Shown here: positions 1-7,925 of the stretch, piece after piece | Position numbering within the stretch: position 1 is the first letter of the stretch | Layout of the letters: each line of letters opens with the position of its first letter | Notes under the pieces: model-generated | Told to the model about the DNA's origin: nothing | The model's database searches: none | Seen by the model: only the letters and a program-made list of their open reading frames with translations | Program-made: the position numbers and the translations under genes | Assembly (NCBI RefSeq): GCF_018070565.1 | Contig: NZ_JAGPXL010000005.1 | Location: 186,001 to 250,000 of the forward strand | DNA: 64,000 nt | Direction: 5' to 3' | Source of the DNA: Streptomyces sp. B93 | GTDB taxonomy: Bacteria > Actinomycetota > Actinomycetes > Streptomycetales > Streptomycetaceae

Positions 1-743
1 GCCGTATCGGACTCGTCCACGGCAACCTGCTGCTCGGCATGAGCTACGCGTGGTGGAACGACAAGCACAACCGCCACCACGCCAACCCCAACCACATCGA
101 CAAGGACCCGGACGTCGCCGCCGACGTGCTCGTCTTCACCAGCGGACAGGCCGCCACCCGCACCGGCTTCCGCGGCTGGCTCACCCGCCACCAGGCATGG
201 CTCTTCTTCCCCCTCACCCTCCTCGAAGGCCTCGCCCTGAAGCTCCACGGCTTCCGTGACCTGCGCCGCCAGACCGGCCGCGAGCGCCTGGTGGAGGGCA
301 CGCTCCTCCTCGCCCATGCCGCCGGGTACGCCACCCTGCTCCTGACGACCATGCCGCTCCCGCACGCCCTGGTCTTCGCCGCCCTCCACCAGGCCCTGTT
401 CGGGCTGCACCTGGGCCTGGCCTTCGCACCCAACCACAAGGGCATGGACATGCCCGACCCGGACGGCGAGAAGTGGGGACACCTGCGCCGCCAGGTCCTC
501 ACCTCCCGCAACATCGAGGGCGGCGCCCTCACCGACTGGTTCCTCGGCGGCCTCAACTACCAGATAGAGCACCACCTGTTCCCCAGCATGCCCCGCCCCA
601 ACCTGCGGCTCGCCCAGTCCATGGTGAAGGCCCACTGCCGCGACCTCGGTATCCCCTACGCCGAGACCGGCCTCGTCGACTCCTACCGTCAGGCACTGCG
701 GCACATGCACGAAGTGGGAGAACCACTGCGTGCCGACATCTGA
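1..743 (+). CDS. Acyl-CoA/membrane fatty acid desaturase, C-terminal part (5' end outside window)
   Basis: The reading frame is open from base 3, so the gene starts upstream; about 246 residues are visible. Three histidine clusters typical of integral-membrane di-iron desaturases are present: KHNRHH near the start, NHKG in the middle, and QIEHHLFP near the C-terminus. Between them lie hydrophobic stretches (LTLLEGLALKL; the segment around MPLPHALVFAALHQALFG) that fit membrane helices. The family inserts a double bond into acyl chains of CoA thioesters or phospholipids using oxygen and reduced ferredoxin. The stop overlaps the start of the downstream histidine kinase (TGATG at 741-745), so the two are probably translationally coupled. 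That suggests the kinase controls or senses the product of this enzyme. Family assignment is secure; substrate and position specificity are not visible. Confidence 0.93.
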   Translation, partial: RIGLVHGNLLLGMSYAWWNDKHNRHHANPNHIDKDPDVAADVLVFTSGQAATRTGFRGWLTRHQAWLFFPLTLLEGLALKLHGFRDLRRQTGRERLVEGTLLLAHAAGYATLLLTTMPLPHALVFAALHQALFGLHLGLAFAPNHKGMDMPDPDGEKWGHLRRQVLTSRNIEGGALTDWFLGGLNYQIEHHLFPSMPRPNLRLAQSMVKAHCRDLGIPYAETGLVDSYRQALRHMHEVGEPLRADI

Positions 744-1939
744 TGCCCGCGCTGCTCGCGGGGGCGTCGCGGCGATGGGTACGGCTGCTGCCCTGGGGCG
801 TGGCGTTCGTGCTGTGCGTCGTCCTGCTGCCCACCACCGTCCAGGTGCTCGGCAACGACTACCACCTCAACGGCGGCGTCGCGGGTGCCCTCGCCGTCGG
901 ACAGACGGCACCGCTGCTGCTCGCCGTCGTCCGCCCGCTGCGGGCCTGGTGGGTGATCCTCGCCGCCGACGTGGCCGGGGCACTAACCCTGCTCACCACC
1001 GACCTGGAGCGGCAGCAGGTGTGGCCGTTCCCGCCCATGGAGATCGTCGGCTACCTCGGTCTCTGCCTCGCCCTCGGCCTGCGCGAGCCGCGCCGGACAC
1101 TGGCGCTGGTGTGGCTGGCGACGGCGGGCGCGAGCACCGGCCTGGCACTGGCCGCACCCGACGGCACCAGCGACACGAGCGTCCTGCTCACCGTCCTCAG
1201 CGGCGTCGCCCTCGTCCTCGGCGGTGCGCTCCGCGAGCGGTACGAGGCACAGCGCAGACTGGCCGAACAGGAGACGATCAGCGAGGCCGAGCGCGGACGG
1301 CGGACCCTGCTGGAGGAACGCGCCCGTATCGCACGCGAGCTGCACGACGTGGTCGCGCACCACATGTCCGTCATCACGGTCCAGGCGGACTCCGCGGCGT
1401 ACCGCCTCGACGGGCTGCCGCCGCAGGTGCGGGAGGAGTTCACGGCCATCGCGGCGACCGCGCGCGAGTCGCTCGGCGAGATGCGACGGCTCCTCGGCGT
1501 GCTGCGCAACGAGGAGGCGCACGGCGAACTGGCGCCCCAGCCGGGCCTGAAGCGGATCGGACAGCTGGTGGAGGCGACGGCGCGGGCGGGCGTGCCGGTG
1601 GAGTTCGCCGCCCGCGACGCCGACGTCCCCGAGGCGGTGGGCCTGTCCGCGTACCGCGTCGTCCAGGAGGCCCTCGCGAACGTCGTACGGCACGCGCCGG
1701 GGGCACCGACCCAGGTGTCGGTGTCCGTGGACGCCGCACGGCTCACCGTCCTCGTCGTGAACGGCCCGCCGCCCGCACCGCACACCGTGCCCCTGGAGAA
1801 GAACGGCACGGGCCACGGCCTCGTCGGCATGCGCGAGCGGGTGCGGCTGGTCGGCGGCGAACTGGACACCGGGCCGTTGCCGGACGGCGGCTTCCGGGTG
1901 GCCGCCCGAATTCCCCTGACCGGAGAGGACCTGACATGA
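743..1939 (+). CDS. Sensor histidine kinase, HisKA_3 type (DesK-like)
   Basis: This is a 398-residue kinase. The first ~165 residues hold about five or six hydrophobic segments with very short loops, so sensing is probably within the membrane. A short helix leads to the HisKA_3 motif ARELHDVVAHHMS, with H201 the expected phosphorylation site. The ATP-binding module follows, with an N-box (VVQEALANVVRHA) and a G-box (GTGHGLVGMRERV). The ATG at 743 overlaps the desaturase stop, and its own stop overlaps the response regulator start (ATGA at 1936-1939). The three genes therefore read as one transcript. The order desaturase-kinase-regulator matches the Bacillus des-desK-desR membrane-fluidity system, so a lipid-sensing role is inferred; the stimulus cannot be read from sequence. 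Other NarL-type kinases next to exporters sense cell-envelope antibiotics, which is the main alternative. Confidence 0.92.
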   Translation: MPALLAGASRRWVRLLPWGVAFVLCVVLLPTTVQVLGNDYHLNGGVAGALAVGQTAPLLLAVVRPLRAWWVILAADVAGALTLLTTDLERQQVWPFPPMEIVGYLGLCLALGLREPRRTLALVWLATAGASTGLALAAPDGTSDTSVLLTVLSGVALVLGGALRERYEAQRRLAEQETISEAERGRRTLLEERARIARELHDVVAHHMSVITVQADSAAYRLDGLPPQVREEFTAIAATARESLGEMRRLLGVLRNEEAHGELAPQPGLKRIGQLVEATARAGVPVEFAARDADVPEAVGLSAYRVVQEALANVVRHAPGAPTQVSVSVDAARLTVLVVNGPPPAPHTVPLEKNGTGHGLVGMRERVRLVGGELDTGPLPDGGFRVAARIPLTGEDLT

Positions 1940-2610
1940 CGACGCGCGTCATCATCGTCGACGACCAGGCCATGGTGCGGGCAGGTTTCGCCGCCCTGCT
2001 GGCCGCCCAGAGCGACATCGACGTGGTGGGCGAGGCCCCCGACGGGGCGCGGGGCGTCGAGCTGAGCAGGCGCACGCACCCCGACGTCGTGCTGATGGAC
2101 GTCCGGATGCCCGAGATGGACGGCCTGGAGGCCGCGCGCCGCCTCCTGCTGCCCCCGCCGGGCGTGACACACCGGCCGCGCGTCCTGATGCTCACCACCT
2201 TCGACGTCGACGACTACGTCTACGAGGCGCTGCGGGCGGGCGCGAGCGGCTTCCTGCTGAAGGACGCGCCACCGGCCGACCTCATCGCGGCGGTACGGGT
2301 CGTGGCCTCGGGCGACGCCCTGCTCGCACCCTCCGTGACGCGCCGTCTCATCGCGGACTTCGCCCGGCAGCGTCCCCCCGCCCGGGGCAGACCCGCGCTG
2401 CGGCGCAAGCTTCTGACGGAACGCGAGACGGAAGTCCTCACCCTGGTCGCCCGCGGCCGGTCCAACGCGGAGATCGCGGAGACGCTGGTACTGGCCGAGC
2501 AGACGGTGAAGACCCATGTGAGCCGCGTCCTCACCAAGCTCGACCTGCGCGACCGCGCCCAGGCGGTGGTGTTCGCGTACGAATCGGGCCTGGTCGTCCC
2601 GGGGGAGTAG
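1936..2610 (+). CDS. NarL/LuxR-family response regulator (partner of the upstream kinase)
   Basis: This 224-residue protein is a two-domain regulator. The receiver domain (about 1-125) has the acidic pair DD at 9-10, phospho-acceptor D55 in LMDVRMPEMDG, the TT switch in MLTTFD and the conserved lysine in LLKDAPP. The C-terminal LuxR-type helix-turn-helix (LTERETEVLTLVARGRSNAE, then QTVKTHVSRVLTKL) ends about 20 residues before the stop. Start choice is fixed by the 4-base ATGA overlap with the kinase. It probably acts on the palindrome found between this gene and the ABC exporter, and possibly on the desaturase promoter outside the window. Confidence 0.95.
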   Translation: MTTRVIIVDDQAMVRAGFAALLAAQSDIDVVGEAPDGARGVELSRRTHPDVVLMDVRMPEMDGLEAARRLLLPPPGVTHRPRVLMLTTFDVDDYVYEALRAGASGFLLKDAPPADLIAAVRVVASGDALLAPSVTRRLIADFARQRPPARGRPALRRKLLTERETEVLTLVARGRSNAEIAETLVLAEQTVKTHVSRVLTKLDLRDRAQAVVFAYESGLVVPGE

Positions 2611-2636
2611 GACGCGGCGGCCCGCACCACCACCCC

Positions 2637-2648
2637 CTACCGGGGTAG
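2637..2648. promoter_or_regulatory. Short palindrome CTACCGGGGTAG upstream of ABC exporter
   Basis: CTACC and GGTAG form inverted arms around GG, 27 bases after the response regulator stop. A possible -10 hexamer TATGAC lies about 20 bases further on, and the exporter start is at 2744. The position fits a response-regulator operator. Binding is inferred. Confidence 0.4.
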
Positions 2649-2743
2649 CGCCTCCCCATCGGCTCCCGGGTATGACGCCGCGCCCCCACCCGTTCCCCCA
2701 CACTCCGACCCATCCACACGAGAAGACCACGAAAGGGCCGAAC

Positions 2744-3565
2744 ATGAGGCTACGAGGCGGCAAGCGACAGCAGGCGGACGACGGCCCCGAGACGCCCCGG
2801 GCCGCCGCACCCGCTCTCGCCGTCGAACTGCGCGGTGTCCGGCGGCGGTACGGCCGTGGCGCGGGCGCCGTGCACGCCCTCGCGGGCGTCGACCTCGCCC
2901 TCCCGCGCGGCACGTTCACCGCGGTCATGGGCCCGTCCGGGTCCGGCAAGTCCACCTTCCTCCAGTGCGCCGCCGGGCTCGACCGGCCGTCCGCGGGATC
3001 CGTGCGCCTCGGCGGCACGGAGATCACCGGCATGAGCGAGAACCGGCTCACCGAACTGCGCCGCAGCCGCCTCGGCTTCGTCTTCCAGGCGTTCAACCTG
3101 CTGCCGTCGCTGACCGTGGAACAGAACGTCCTGCTGCCCCTGCGCCTCGCCGGACAACGCCCGGACCAGCGCCGCGCGGCGGCCGTACTCGCGCAGGTCG
3201 GGCTCGCCGACAAGGCGCGGCGCCGACCCGGCGAACTCTCCGGCGGCCAGCAGCAGCGCGTCGCCATCGCCCGCGCCCTGGTCACCGCACCCGACGTGAT
3301 CTTCGCGGACGAACCCACCGGCGCCCTCGACACCGGCACCGCCACCGAGGTCCTCGGTCTGCTCCGGCACGCGGTGGACGTACTCGGCGCCACGGTCGTC
3401 ATGGTCACCCACGACCCGGCCGCGGCCGCCTGGGCCGACCGGGTGCTGTTCCTCGCCGACGGCGCCTTCGTCGGCGGCCTGGAGCGCGGCTCGGCGGCAC
3501 GGATCGCGGCACGGATGGCGGCACTCACCGACCGCACGGGCGCCATGGCGGGGGCCGCGGCATGA
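2744..3565 (+). CDS. ABC transporter ATP-binding protein, MacB/LolD family
   Basis: The 273-residue ATPase has Walker A GPSGSGKST, Q-loop VFQAFNLLPS, signature LSGGQQQRVAIARAL, Walker B VIFADEPTGALD and H-loop MVTHDP. ADEPTGALD is characteristic of the MacB/LolD (3.A.1.122-like) group that works with FtsX-type permeases. ATG 2744 is chosen because GAAAGG precedes it at 2731; an in-frame ATG at 2672 would add a low-complexity, proline- and histidine-rich leader. The stop overlaps the permease start (ATGA at 3562-3565). In this family the ATPase usually drives peptide, antibiotic or lipoprotein release rather than solute uptake. The adjacent two-component system suggests induction by an envelope or lipid stress. 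Confidence 0.94.
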   Translation: MRLRGGKRQQADDGPETPRAAAPALAVELRGVRRRYGRGAGAVHALAGVDLALPRGTFTAVMGPSGSGKSTFLQCAAGLDRPSAGSVRLGGTEITGMSENRLTELRRSRLGFVFQAFNLLPSLTVEQNVLLPLRLAGQRPDQRRAAAVLAQVGLADKARRRPGELSGGQQQRVAIARALVTAPDVIFADEPTGALDTGTATEVLGLLRHAVDVLGATVVMVTHDPAAAAWADRVLFLADGAFVGGLERGSAARIAARMAALTDRTGAMAGAAA

Positions 3566-6087
3566 GGAGCCTCGCCCCGAACGGCCTCGCCCGCGCGGCC
3601 GTACGCTTCAGGCCCGCGTCGTTCGCGGGCACGTTCGTCGCGCTGCTGATGTCGGCGCTGATCGTCGCGGCCTGCGGTGTCCTCCTGGAGACCGGCGTCC
3701 GTGCCTCGGTGCCCGCCGAGCGGTACGCGCGGGCACCCGTCGTCGCGGCGGCGGACCAGTCCGCACGACTCGTCAGCGACACCGTCGACGGTCCCGAGGA
3801 GACCGCGTACCCGCTGCCGGACACCGCCCGCGTGGACACCGGGCTCGCGGCGAAGGCCGCCCGGGCACCGGGTGCCGGGACCGCGGTGCCCGACTTCACC
3901 TTCCCGGTACGACAGGGCGGCACCGGGGCGCTCACCGGCCACGGCTGGGGCTCGCACGCCTTCACCGGCACCGCGCTGACCGCGGGCGCCGCACCCCGCC
4001 CGGGCGAGGTCGTGCTCGACGCCGCCGCCCGTACCGCGCGGGCCGACGTCGGCGGCACCGTCGTACTCGAAACAGCCGCCGGGCGTGCCGAGTTCAGGGT
4101 GTCGGGACTTGCCAGGGCAGGGGCCGGGGACCTCGCGGGGACGGGCGCCGCGGTCGGCTCCACGGCCACCGCCTGGTTCGCCGACGCCGAGGCACCCGCA
4201 CTCGCCGGACACCCCGGCAAGGCCGACGCCATCGCCGTACTGCCCGCGGACGGCACCGACACCCGTACCCTCGCCGCCGCCGTCGCGAAGGCACTCTCCG
4301 GCTCCGGCGCTCGGGTGCACACCGGCGACGGCCGCGGCGAGGTCGAGGACCGGGGCCTGGCGTACGCCAAGGAGACGCTCATCGCGCTCGGCGGCTCCTT
4401 CGGCGGGATCGCCACCCTGGTCGCCGTCTTCACCGCGGCCGGCACCGTCGCCCTCTCCGTCGGCCAGCGCACCCGCGAGTTCGCGCTGCTGCGCGCCGTC
4501 GGTGCCACGCCCCGGCAGATCCGCCGCGCGGTCGCCGCCGAAGCGCTGCTCGTCGCGCCGCTCGCCGGGCTGGTCGGATGTCTGCCCGGCATCGCGCTGG
4601 CCGACTGGTGGTTCGGGCAGCTGAAGGACCGCGGGGCCGTCCCGGAGGCGGTCGACCTGCACGTGTCCTGGATACCGCTGCTCGTCGCCGTGGGGACGGG
4701 ACTGCTCACCGCGCTCGGCGCCGGTTGGACGGCCGGACGCGGGCCCGCCAGGACCAAGCCGGGACAGGCGCTCACCGAGGCCTCGGTGGAGCGGGCGCGG
4801 CCGGGCGTCGTCCGGGTCGTCCTCGGTCTCGCGGCCCTCGGCGGCGGAGTGGCCCTGGCCGGCGTCGCCGCCTCCGCCGCCGGTGCCGACGCGGCCAACG
4901 CCGCCCTCGGCGTCGTCATGTGCCTCATGCTCGCCGTCGCCCTGCTCGGCCCGCTGGTGGCCCGGCTGTGCGCGGCGGTCTTCGGCCTGCTGCTCCGGGG
5001 CGGCGGCGCGTCGGCGTCGCTGGCCGCCGCCAACTCCCGTACCAACGCCCGCCGTCTGGCCTCCGCGATCACGCCGATCGTCCTCGCCATGGCGTTCGCC
5101 TCGACGCTCGTCTTCCTGCACACCAGCGAGAGCCATGTCGCCGCGGAACAGCTGCGCGACGGCATCACGGCCGACCATGTCGTCACGAACCCGGCGGGCC
5201 TGCCCGGCGACGCCGCCGCCCGGGCCGCCCGCGCTCCCGGCGTCGAAGCGGCGGTGAGCCTGCTCGACACCCAGGTGCTGGTGCCCGTCCGCTCCGCAGG
5301 CGAGACATCGCTCCAGGGCGCGGCGGCCCAGGGTGTCTCAGCCTCCGGCGCCCGACTCGCCGAGGTGCAGGACCTGGACGTACGCGAGGGCAGCCTGGAC
5401 CGCGTGGGCAGGGGCCGTATCGCCATCGACCGGACCCTCGCCGCCGCGGCTCGGGTGGAGGTCGGCGACGAACTGCCGCTCTACCTCCCCGACGGCACCG
5501 AGGCCCGCCCGGAGGTCGTCGCGGTCTACGGCCGTGGCCTGGGCCTGGCGGCGGTGACCATGGACCGGGCGTCCCTCGCCGGACACGTCACATCTGCCTT
5601 CGACAGCACGCTGCTGGTACGCGGCGGCGACGCCGGACCGCTCGCCGCGCTGGGCAGGGTCACGGATGCCTCGGGCCATGCCGTGGAGCGGGACGTGGAC
5701 CGTGCACTCGGCGCCTGGGCCAACTACACGATGGCCGCCGTCCTGGGCGGCTTCGCCGCCGTCGCCGCCGCCAACACCCTGGTGATGACGGTCCTGGACC
5801 GCCGTCGCGAACTGGCCGCGCTCCGCCTGGTGGGCTCCACCCGCCGGCAGGTGCTCCGCATGCTCCACTGGGAGAGCCTGCTGGTGTCGGTGGCGGGCGT
5901 GTTCCTGGGCACCACCATCGCCGTGATCACGCTGACGCCGATGACGCGCGGCCTGACGGGCGAGTCACCGCACGTACCCCCGCTGCTCTACGCGGCGTTC
6001 GCCGCCACCGCGGTGACCCTCGGCCTCCTCTCCGTGACCCTGCCGGGCCGCGCGGCACTGCGCGACTCAGCCCTCCGCGTCCAGTAG
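3562..6087 (+). CDS. FtsX-type ABC transporter permease
   Basis: The product is 841 residues. An N-terminal membrane helix lies near residues 20-42 and is followed by a ~220-residue extracellular domain. Then comes a first FtsX core with three helices (around [20 protein letters not shown] and on), a central pair of hydrophobic stretches, a second extracellular domain, and a C-terminal FtsX core including [20 protein letters not shown]. This duplicated two-FtsX layout is the usual single-subunit permease in Streptomyces. It is translationally coupled to the ATPase. Its last 21 bases overlap tail-to-tail with the small rpmF gene on the other strand. The transported substrate is not evident. 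Confidence 0.93.
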   Translation: MRSLAPNGLARAAVRFRPASFAGTFVALLMSALIVAACGVLLETGVRASVPAERYARAPVVAAADQSARLVSDTVDGPEETAYPLPDTARVDTGLAAKAARAPGAGTAVPDFTFPVRQGGTGALTGHGWGSHAFTGTALTAGAAPRPGEVVLDAAARTARADVGGTVVLETAAGRAEFRVSGLARAGAGDLAGTGAAVGSTATAWFADAEAPALAGHPGKADAIAVLPADGTDTRTLAAAVAKALSGSGARVHTGDGRGEVEDRGLAYAKETLIALGGSFGGIATLVAVFTAAGTVALSVGQRTREFALLRAVGATPRQIRRAVAAEALLVAPLAGLVGCLPGIALADWWFGQLKDRGAVPEAVDLHVSWIPLLVAVGTGLLTALGAGWTAGRGPARTKPGQALTEASVERARPGVVRVVLGLAALGGGVALAGVAASAAGADAANAALGVVMCLMLAVALLGPLVARLCAAVFGLLLRGGGASASLAAANSRTNARRLASAITPIVLAMAFASTLVFLHTSESHVAAEQLRDGITADHVVTNPAGLPGDAAARAARAPGVEAAVSLLDTQVLVPVRSAGETSLQGAAAQGVSASGARLAEVQDLDVREGSLDRVGRGRIAIDRTLAAAARVEVGDELPLYLPDGTEARPEVVAVYGRGLGLAAVTMDRASLAGHVTSAFDSTLLVRGGDAGPLAALGRVTDASGHAVERDVDRALGAWANYTMAAVLGGFAAVAAANTLVMTVLDRRRELAALRLVGSTRRQVLRMLHWESLLVSVAGVFLGTTIAVITLTPMTRGLTGESPHVPPLLYAAFAATAVTLGLLSVTLPGRAALRDSALRVQ

Positions 6088-6237
6088 CCCGCGCCGGTAG
6101 GCGGGGACGAGGTGCTGGGGAACGCGGTGGGTCACGCCGTTCACCGTCACCTCCACCAGACGCGGGGCGCTCGCCTTCCACTGGGCCCGGCGGTGACGGG
6201 TGTTGCTGCGGGACTTCTTGCGCTTGGGAACGGCCAT
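6067..6237 (-). CDS. rpmF: Ribosomal protein L32, zinc-independent (cysteine-free) paralogue
   Basis: Read on the minus strand this is a 56-residue basic protein starting [20 protein letters not shown], the unmistakable N-terminus of bL32. The zinc-ribbon cysteines of the canonical protein are absent: there is no cysteine at all, and the C-terminal half reads [16 protein letters not shown]. This is the 'C-minus' form, which actinobacteria make when zinc is scarce so that the zinc held in ribosomes can be spared. A good AAAGGA site sits about 9 bases before the ATG. It lies 53 bases downstream of aztA on the same strand and probably shares its Zur-controlled promoter. Its 3' end overlaps the end of the ABC permease gene by 21 bases. 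Confidence 0.95.
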   Translation of the reverse strand: MAVPKRKKSRSNTRHRRAQWKASAPRLVEVTVNGVTHRVPQHLVPAYRRGLLDAEG

Positions 6238-6290
6238 GACAGGGGTCCTTTCGAACGGAACGGAAACGGGGGGAGAAGAGGGGGAGCGCT

Positions 6291-7025
6291 TCAGAGTGGC
6301 TGCCAGGACGGGGCGGGCGGCGAGGCGGTGAGGACCTGGTCCGGGTGCCCGTGCCCGGCAAGGCGGCCTTCCCGGAGCAGGAGGCAGGCGTCCGCCGTGC
6401 GTGCGGCCTGGAGGTCGTGGGTGGCCTGGACGACGGTCACGCCGTCCGCGACGAGCGTCGCCAGCAGGACCCCGATCCGTTCCCTCGCCTCCGGGTCGAG
6501 GCCCGTGGTCGGTTCGTCGAGGAGCAGCAGGTCCGACTGCTGTGCCAACCCCTGGGCGAGGAGGACCCGTTGACGCTGCCCGCCCGACAGTTCACCCAGT
6601 TGGCGTGAGGCGAGGCCGCCGATGCCGAGCCGGTCGAGCGCGGCGGCCACGATCGCGTGGTCCCGGCGGGTCAGCCGGCGCCACGGGCCGCGCTCGCCGA
6701 AGCGCCCCATCTCCACGGTCTGCCGGACGGTGAGCGGCAGGCTGTCGCCGACGGCTCCGCGCTGCGGTACGAACGCGGGCGGCCGTTCTCCGTCGAGGCG
6801 CAGTGTGCCGGATGTCGGGCGGATCACACCGGCGAGCACACCGAGCAGGGTCGACTTGCCGCTGCCGTTCGGGCCGACGAGCGCCGTGGTCGTGAACTTC
6901 GTTATCTCCGCGCTGAGTTGACGCAGCACGGGCCGCCCTGGATATCCGGCGCACAACGCGGTGAAGCGGATGTGCGCCGTCCGTTCCCGGACAGCGGTGG
7001 GGGAGGGGCCTGGTTTGTTGAACAT
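6291..7025 (-). CDS. aztA: Zinc ABC transporter ATP-binding protein AztA
   Basis: The 244-residue ATPase has Walker [13 protein letters not shown], signature [15 protein letters not shown], Walker [13 protein letters not shown] and the H-loop histidine in VQATHDL. It resembles ATPases of metal-chelate importers (ZnuC/MntB group). It is divergent from a metal-family permease and upstream of the zinc-sparing L32 gene. Two ATGs are possible, at 7034 and 7025. I prefer 7025 because TACAAT at 7038-7033 is an excellent -10 box placing the transcript start at about this ATG, giving a leaderless mRNA. Starting at 7034 would put the start codon inside the -10 box. The az- symbol rests on the presence of AztD- and AztC-like genes in the same locus. 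Confidence 0.88.
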   Translation of the reverse strand: MFNKPGPSPTAVRERTAHIRFTALCAGYPGRPVLRQLSAEITKFTTTALVGPNGSGKSTLLGVLAGVIRPTSGTLRLDGERPPAFVPQRGAVGDSLPLTVRQTVEMGRFGERGPWRRLTRRDHAIVAAALDRLGIGGLASRQLGELSGGQRQRVLLAQGLAQQSDLLLLDEPTTGLDPEARERIGVLLATLVADGVTVVQATHDLQAARTADACLLLREGRLAGHGHPDQVLTASPPAPSWQPL

Positions 7026-7052
7026 GGTTTTCATTGTAGTGTCCTCGCCATG
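7015..7052 (+). promoter_or_regulatory. Predicted leaderless promoter of aztB
   Basis: TTGTTG (7015-7020), a 16-base spacer and TAGTGT (7037-7042) form a plausible housekeeping promoter. Transcription would start at about 7049-7050, exactly at the aztB ATG. The promoter overlaps the Zur-like box. Confidence 0.5.
7019..7033. promoter_or_regulatory. Zur-like operator between aztA and aztB
   Basis: TGAACATGGTTTTCA is a 7-1-7 inverted repeat (TGAA...TTCA outer arms, five of seven arm positions paired). It resembles the actinobacterial Zur consensus of TGAAAAT-type half sites. It lies between two divergent zinc-transport genes and overlaps both predicted promoters, so one bound repressor could block both directions. 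Zur binding is inferred from motif and context. Confidence 0.75.
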
Positions 7053-7061
7053 GATTGGTTG
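7023..7061 (-). promoter_or_regulatory. Predicted leaderless promoter of aztA
   Basis: On the minus strand the -10 box TACAAT occupies 7038-7033, and the next ATG (7025) sits where transcription would begin, 7-8 bases further. The -35 region, inside the aztB coding start, is weak. No ribosome-binding site separates promoter and ATG. Confidence 0.5.
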
Positions 7062-7904
7062 ACGGCACCCTTCGAGGTGACCTTCGTGCAACGAGCCCTG
7101 TGGGGCGGGATGCTCGTGTCCGCGATCTGCGCGCTGGCGGGCACCTGGGTGGTGCTCAGGGGGATGGCCTTCCTGGGCGACGCCATGTCCCACGGGCTGC
7201 TGCCGGGAGTCGCGCTGGCGGCCCTGCTCGGCGGGAACCTGCTCGTGGGTGCCGTGGTCAGCGCCGCCGTCATGACGGCGGGTGTCACCGCGCTCGGCCG
7301 TACGCCCAGGCTGTCCCAGGACACCGGCATCGGGCTGCTCTTCGTCGGCCTGCTCTCGCTCGGCGTGATCATCGTGTCGCGCTCGCAGTCCTTCGCCGTG
7401 GACCTGACCGGCTTCCTCTTCGGCGATGTGCTCGCCGTCCGGCAGCAGGACCTCTACGCCCTCGGGGCCGCGTTGTGCGCGGCGCTGGCGGTGTCGGTCC
7501 TCGGCCACCGGGCCTTCCTGGCCCTGACCTTCGACCCGCGCAAGGCCCAGACCCTCGGGCTGCGCCCGCGCCTCGCCCACGCCGTGCAGCTCGGCCTGCT
7601 CGGACTGGCCATCGTGGCCTCGTTCCACATCGTGGGAACGCTGCTCGTCCTCGGACTGCTCATCGCGCCCCCCGCTGCGGCCCTGCCGTGGGCGCGCGGT
7701 GTCCGCGGGGTCATGGCGCTGGCCGCGTTGCTCGGCGTCACCGCCACGTTCGGCGGCCTGCTGCTCTCCTGGCACCTGGGCACCGCCGCCGGAGCGACCG
7801 TCTCGGCACTCGCGGTGAGCCTCTTCTTCGTCTCCCACGCGCTGTCCGCGCTATGGCACCGCTGTGCGCGACCCGCCCCCGTTCCCGCCACCGAAGTCCC
7901 CTGA
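7050..7904 (+). CDS. aztB: Zinc ABC transporter permease AztB
   Basis: This 284-residue, very hydrophobic protein has seven to nine predicted membrane helices and the ABC-3 family sequence LRGMAFLGDAMSHGLLPGVAL, where the DAxxH motif is typical of zinc/manganese permeases. The start at 7050 is the only ATG consistent with the homologous N-terminus (FVQRALWGGMLVS). No Shine-Dalgarno sequence precedes it, in keeping with a leaderless transcript. It heads a rightward operon with two AztD-like genes and the solute-binding protein AztC, and is divergent from its ATPase partner. Import of Zn(II) is inferred from the whole locus. Confidence 0.9.
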   Translation: MDWLTAPFEVTFVQRALWGGMLVSAICALAGTWVVLRGMAFLGDAMSHGLLPGVALAALLGGNLLVGAVVSAAVMTAGVTALGRTPRLSQDTGIGLLFVGLLSLGVIIVSRSQSFAVDLTGFLFGDVLAVRQQDLYALGAALCAALAVSVLGHRAFLALTFDPRKAQTLGLRPRLAHAVQLGLLGLAIVASFHIVGTLLVLGLLIAPPAAALPWARGVRGVMALAALLGVTATFGGLLLSWHLGTAAGATVSALAVSLFFVSHALSALWHRCARPAPVPATEVP

Positions 7905-7925
7905 AAGAAGCCTGAAGCGATCGTC

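Noticed and set aside
1051..5178. A 1375-residue open frame on the minus strand opposite the kinase and ABC genes
   Set aside because: It runs antisense through four well-supported genes, has low-complexity Arg/Gly/Pro-rich sequence, and carries no motif. It is a product of GC bias.
7034..7036. ATG at 7034 as aztA start
   Set aside because: It overlaps the predicted -10 box; the ATG at 7025 fits a leaderless transcript better. The longer form cannot be fully excluded.
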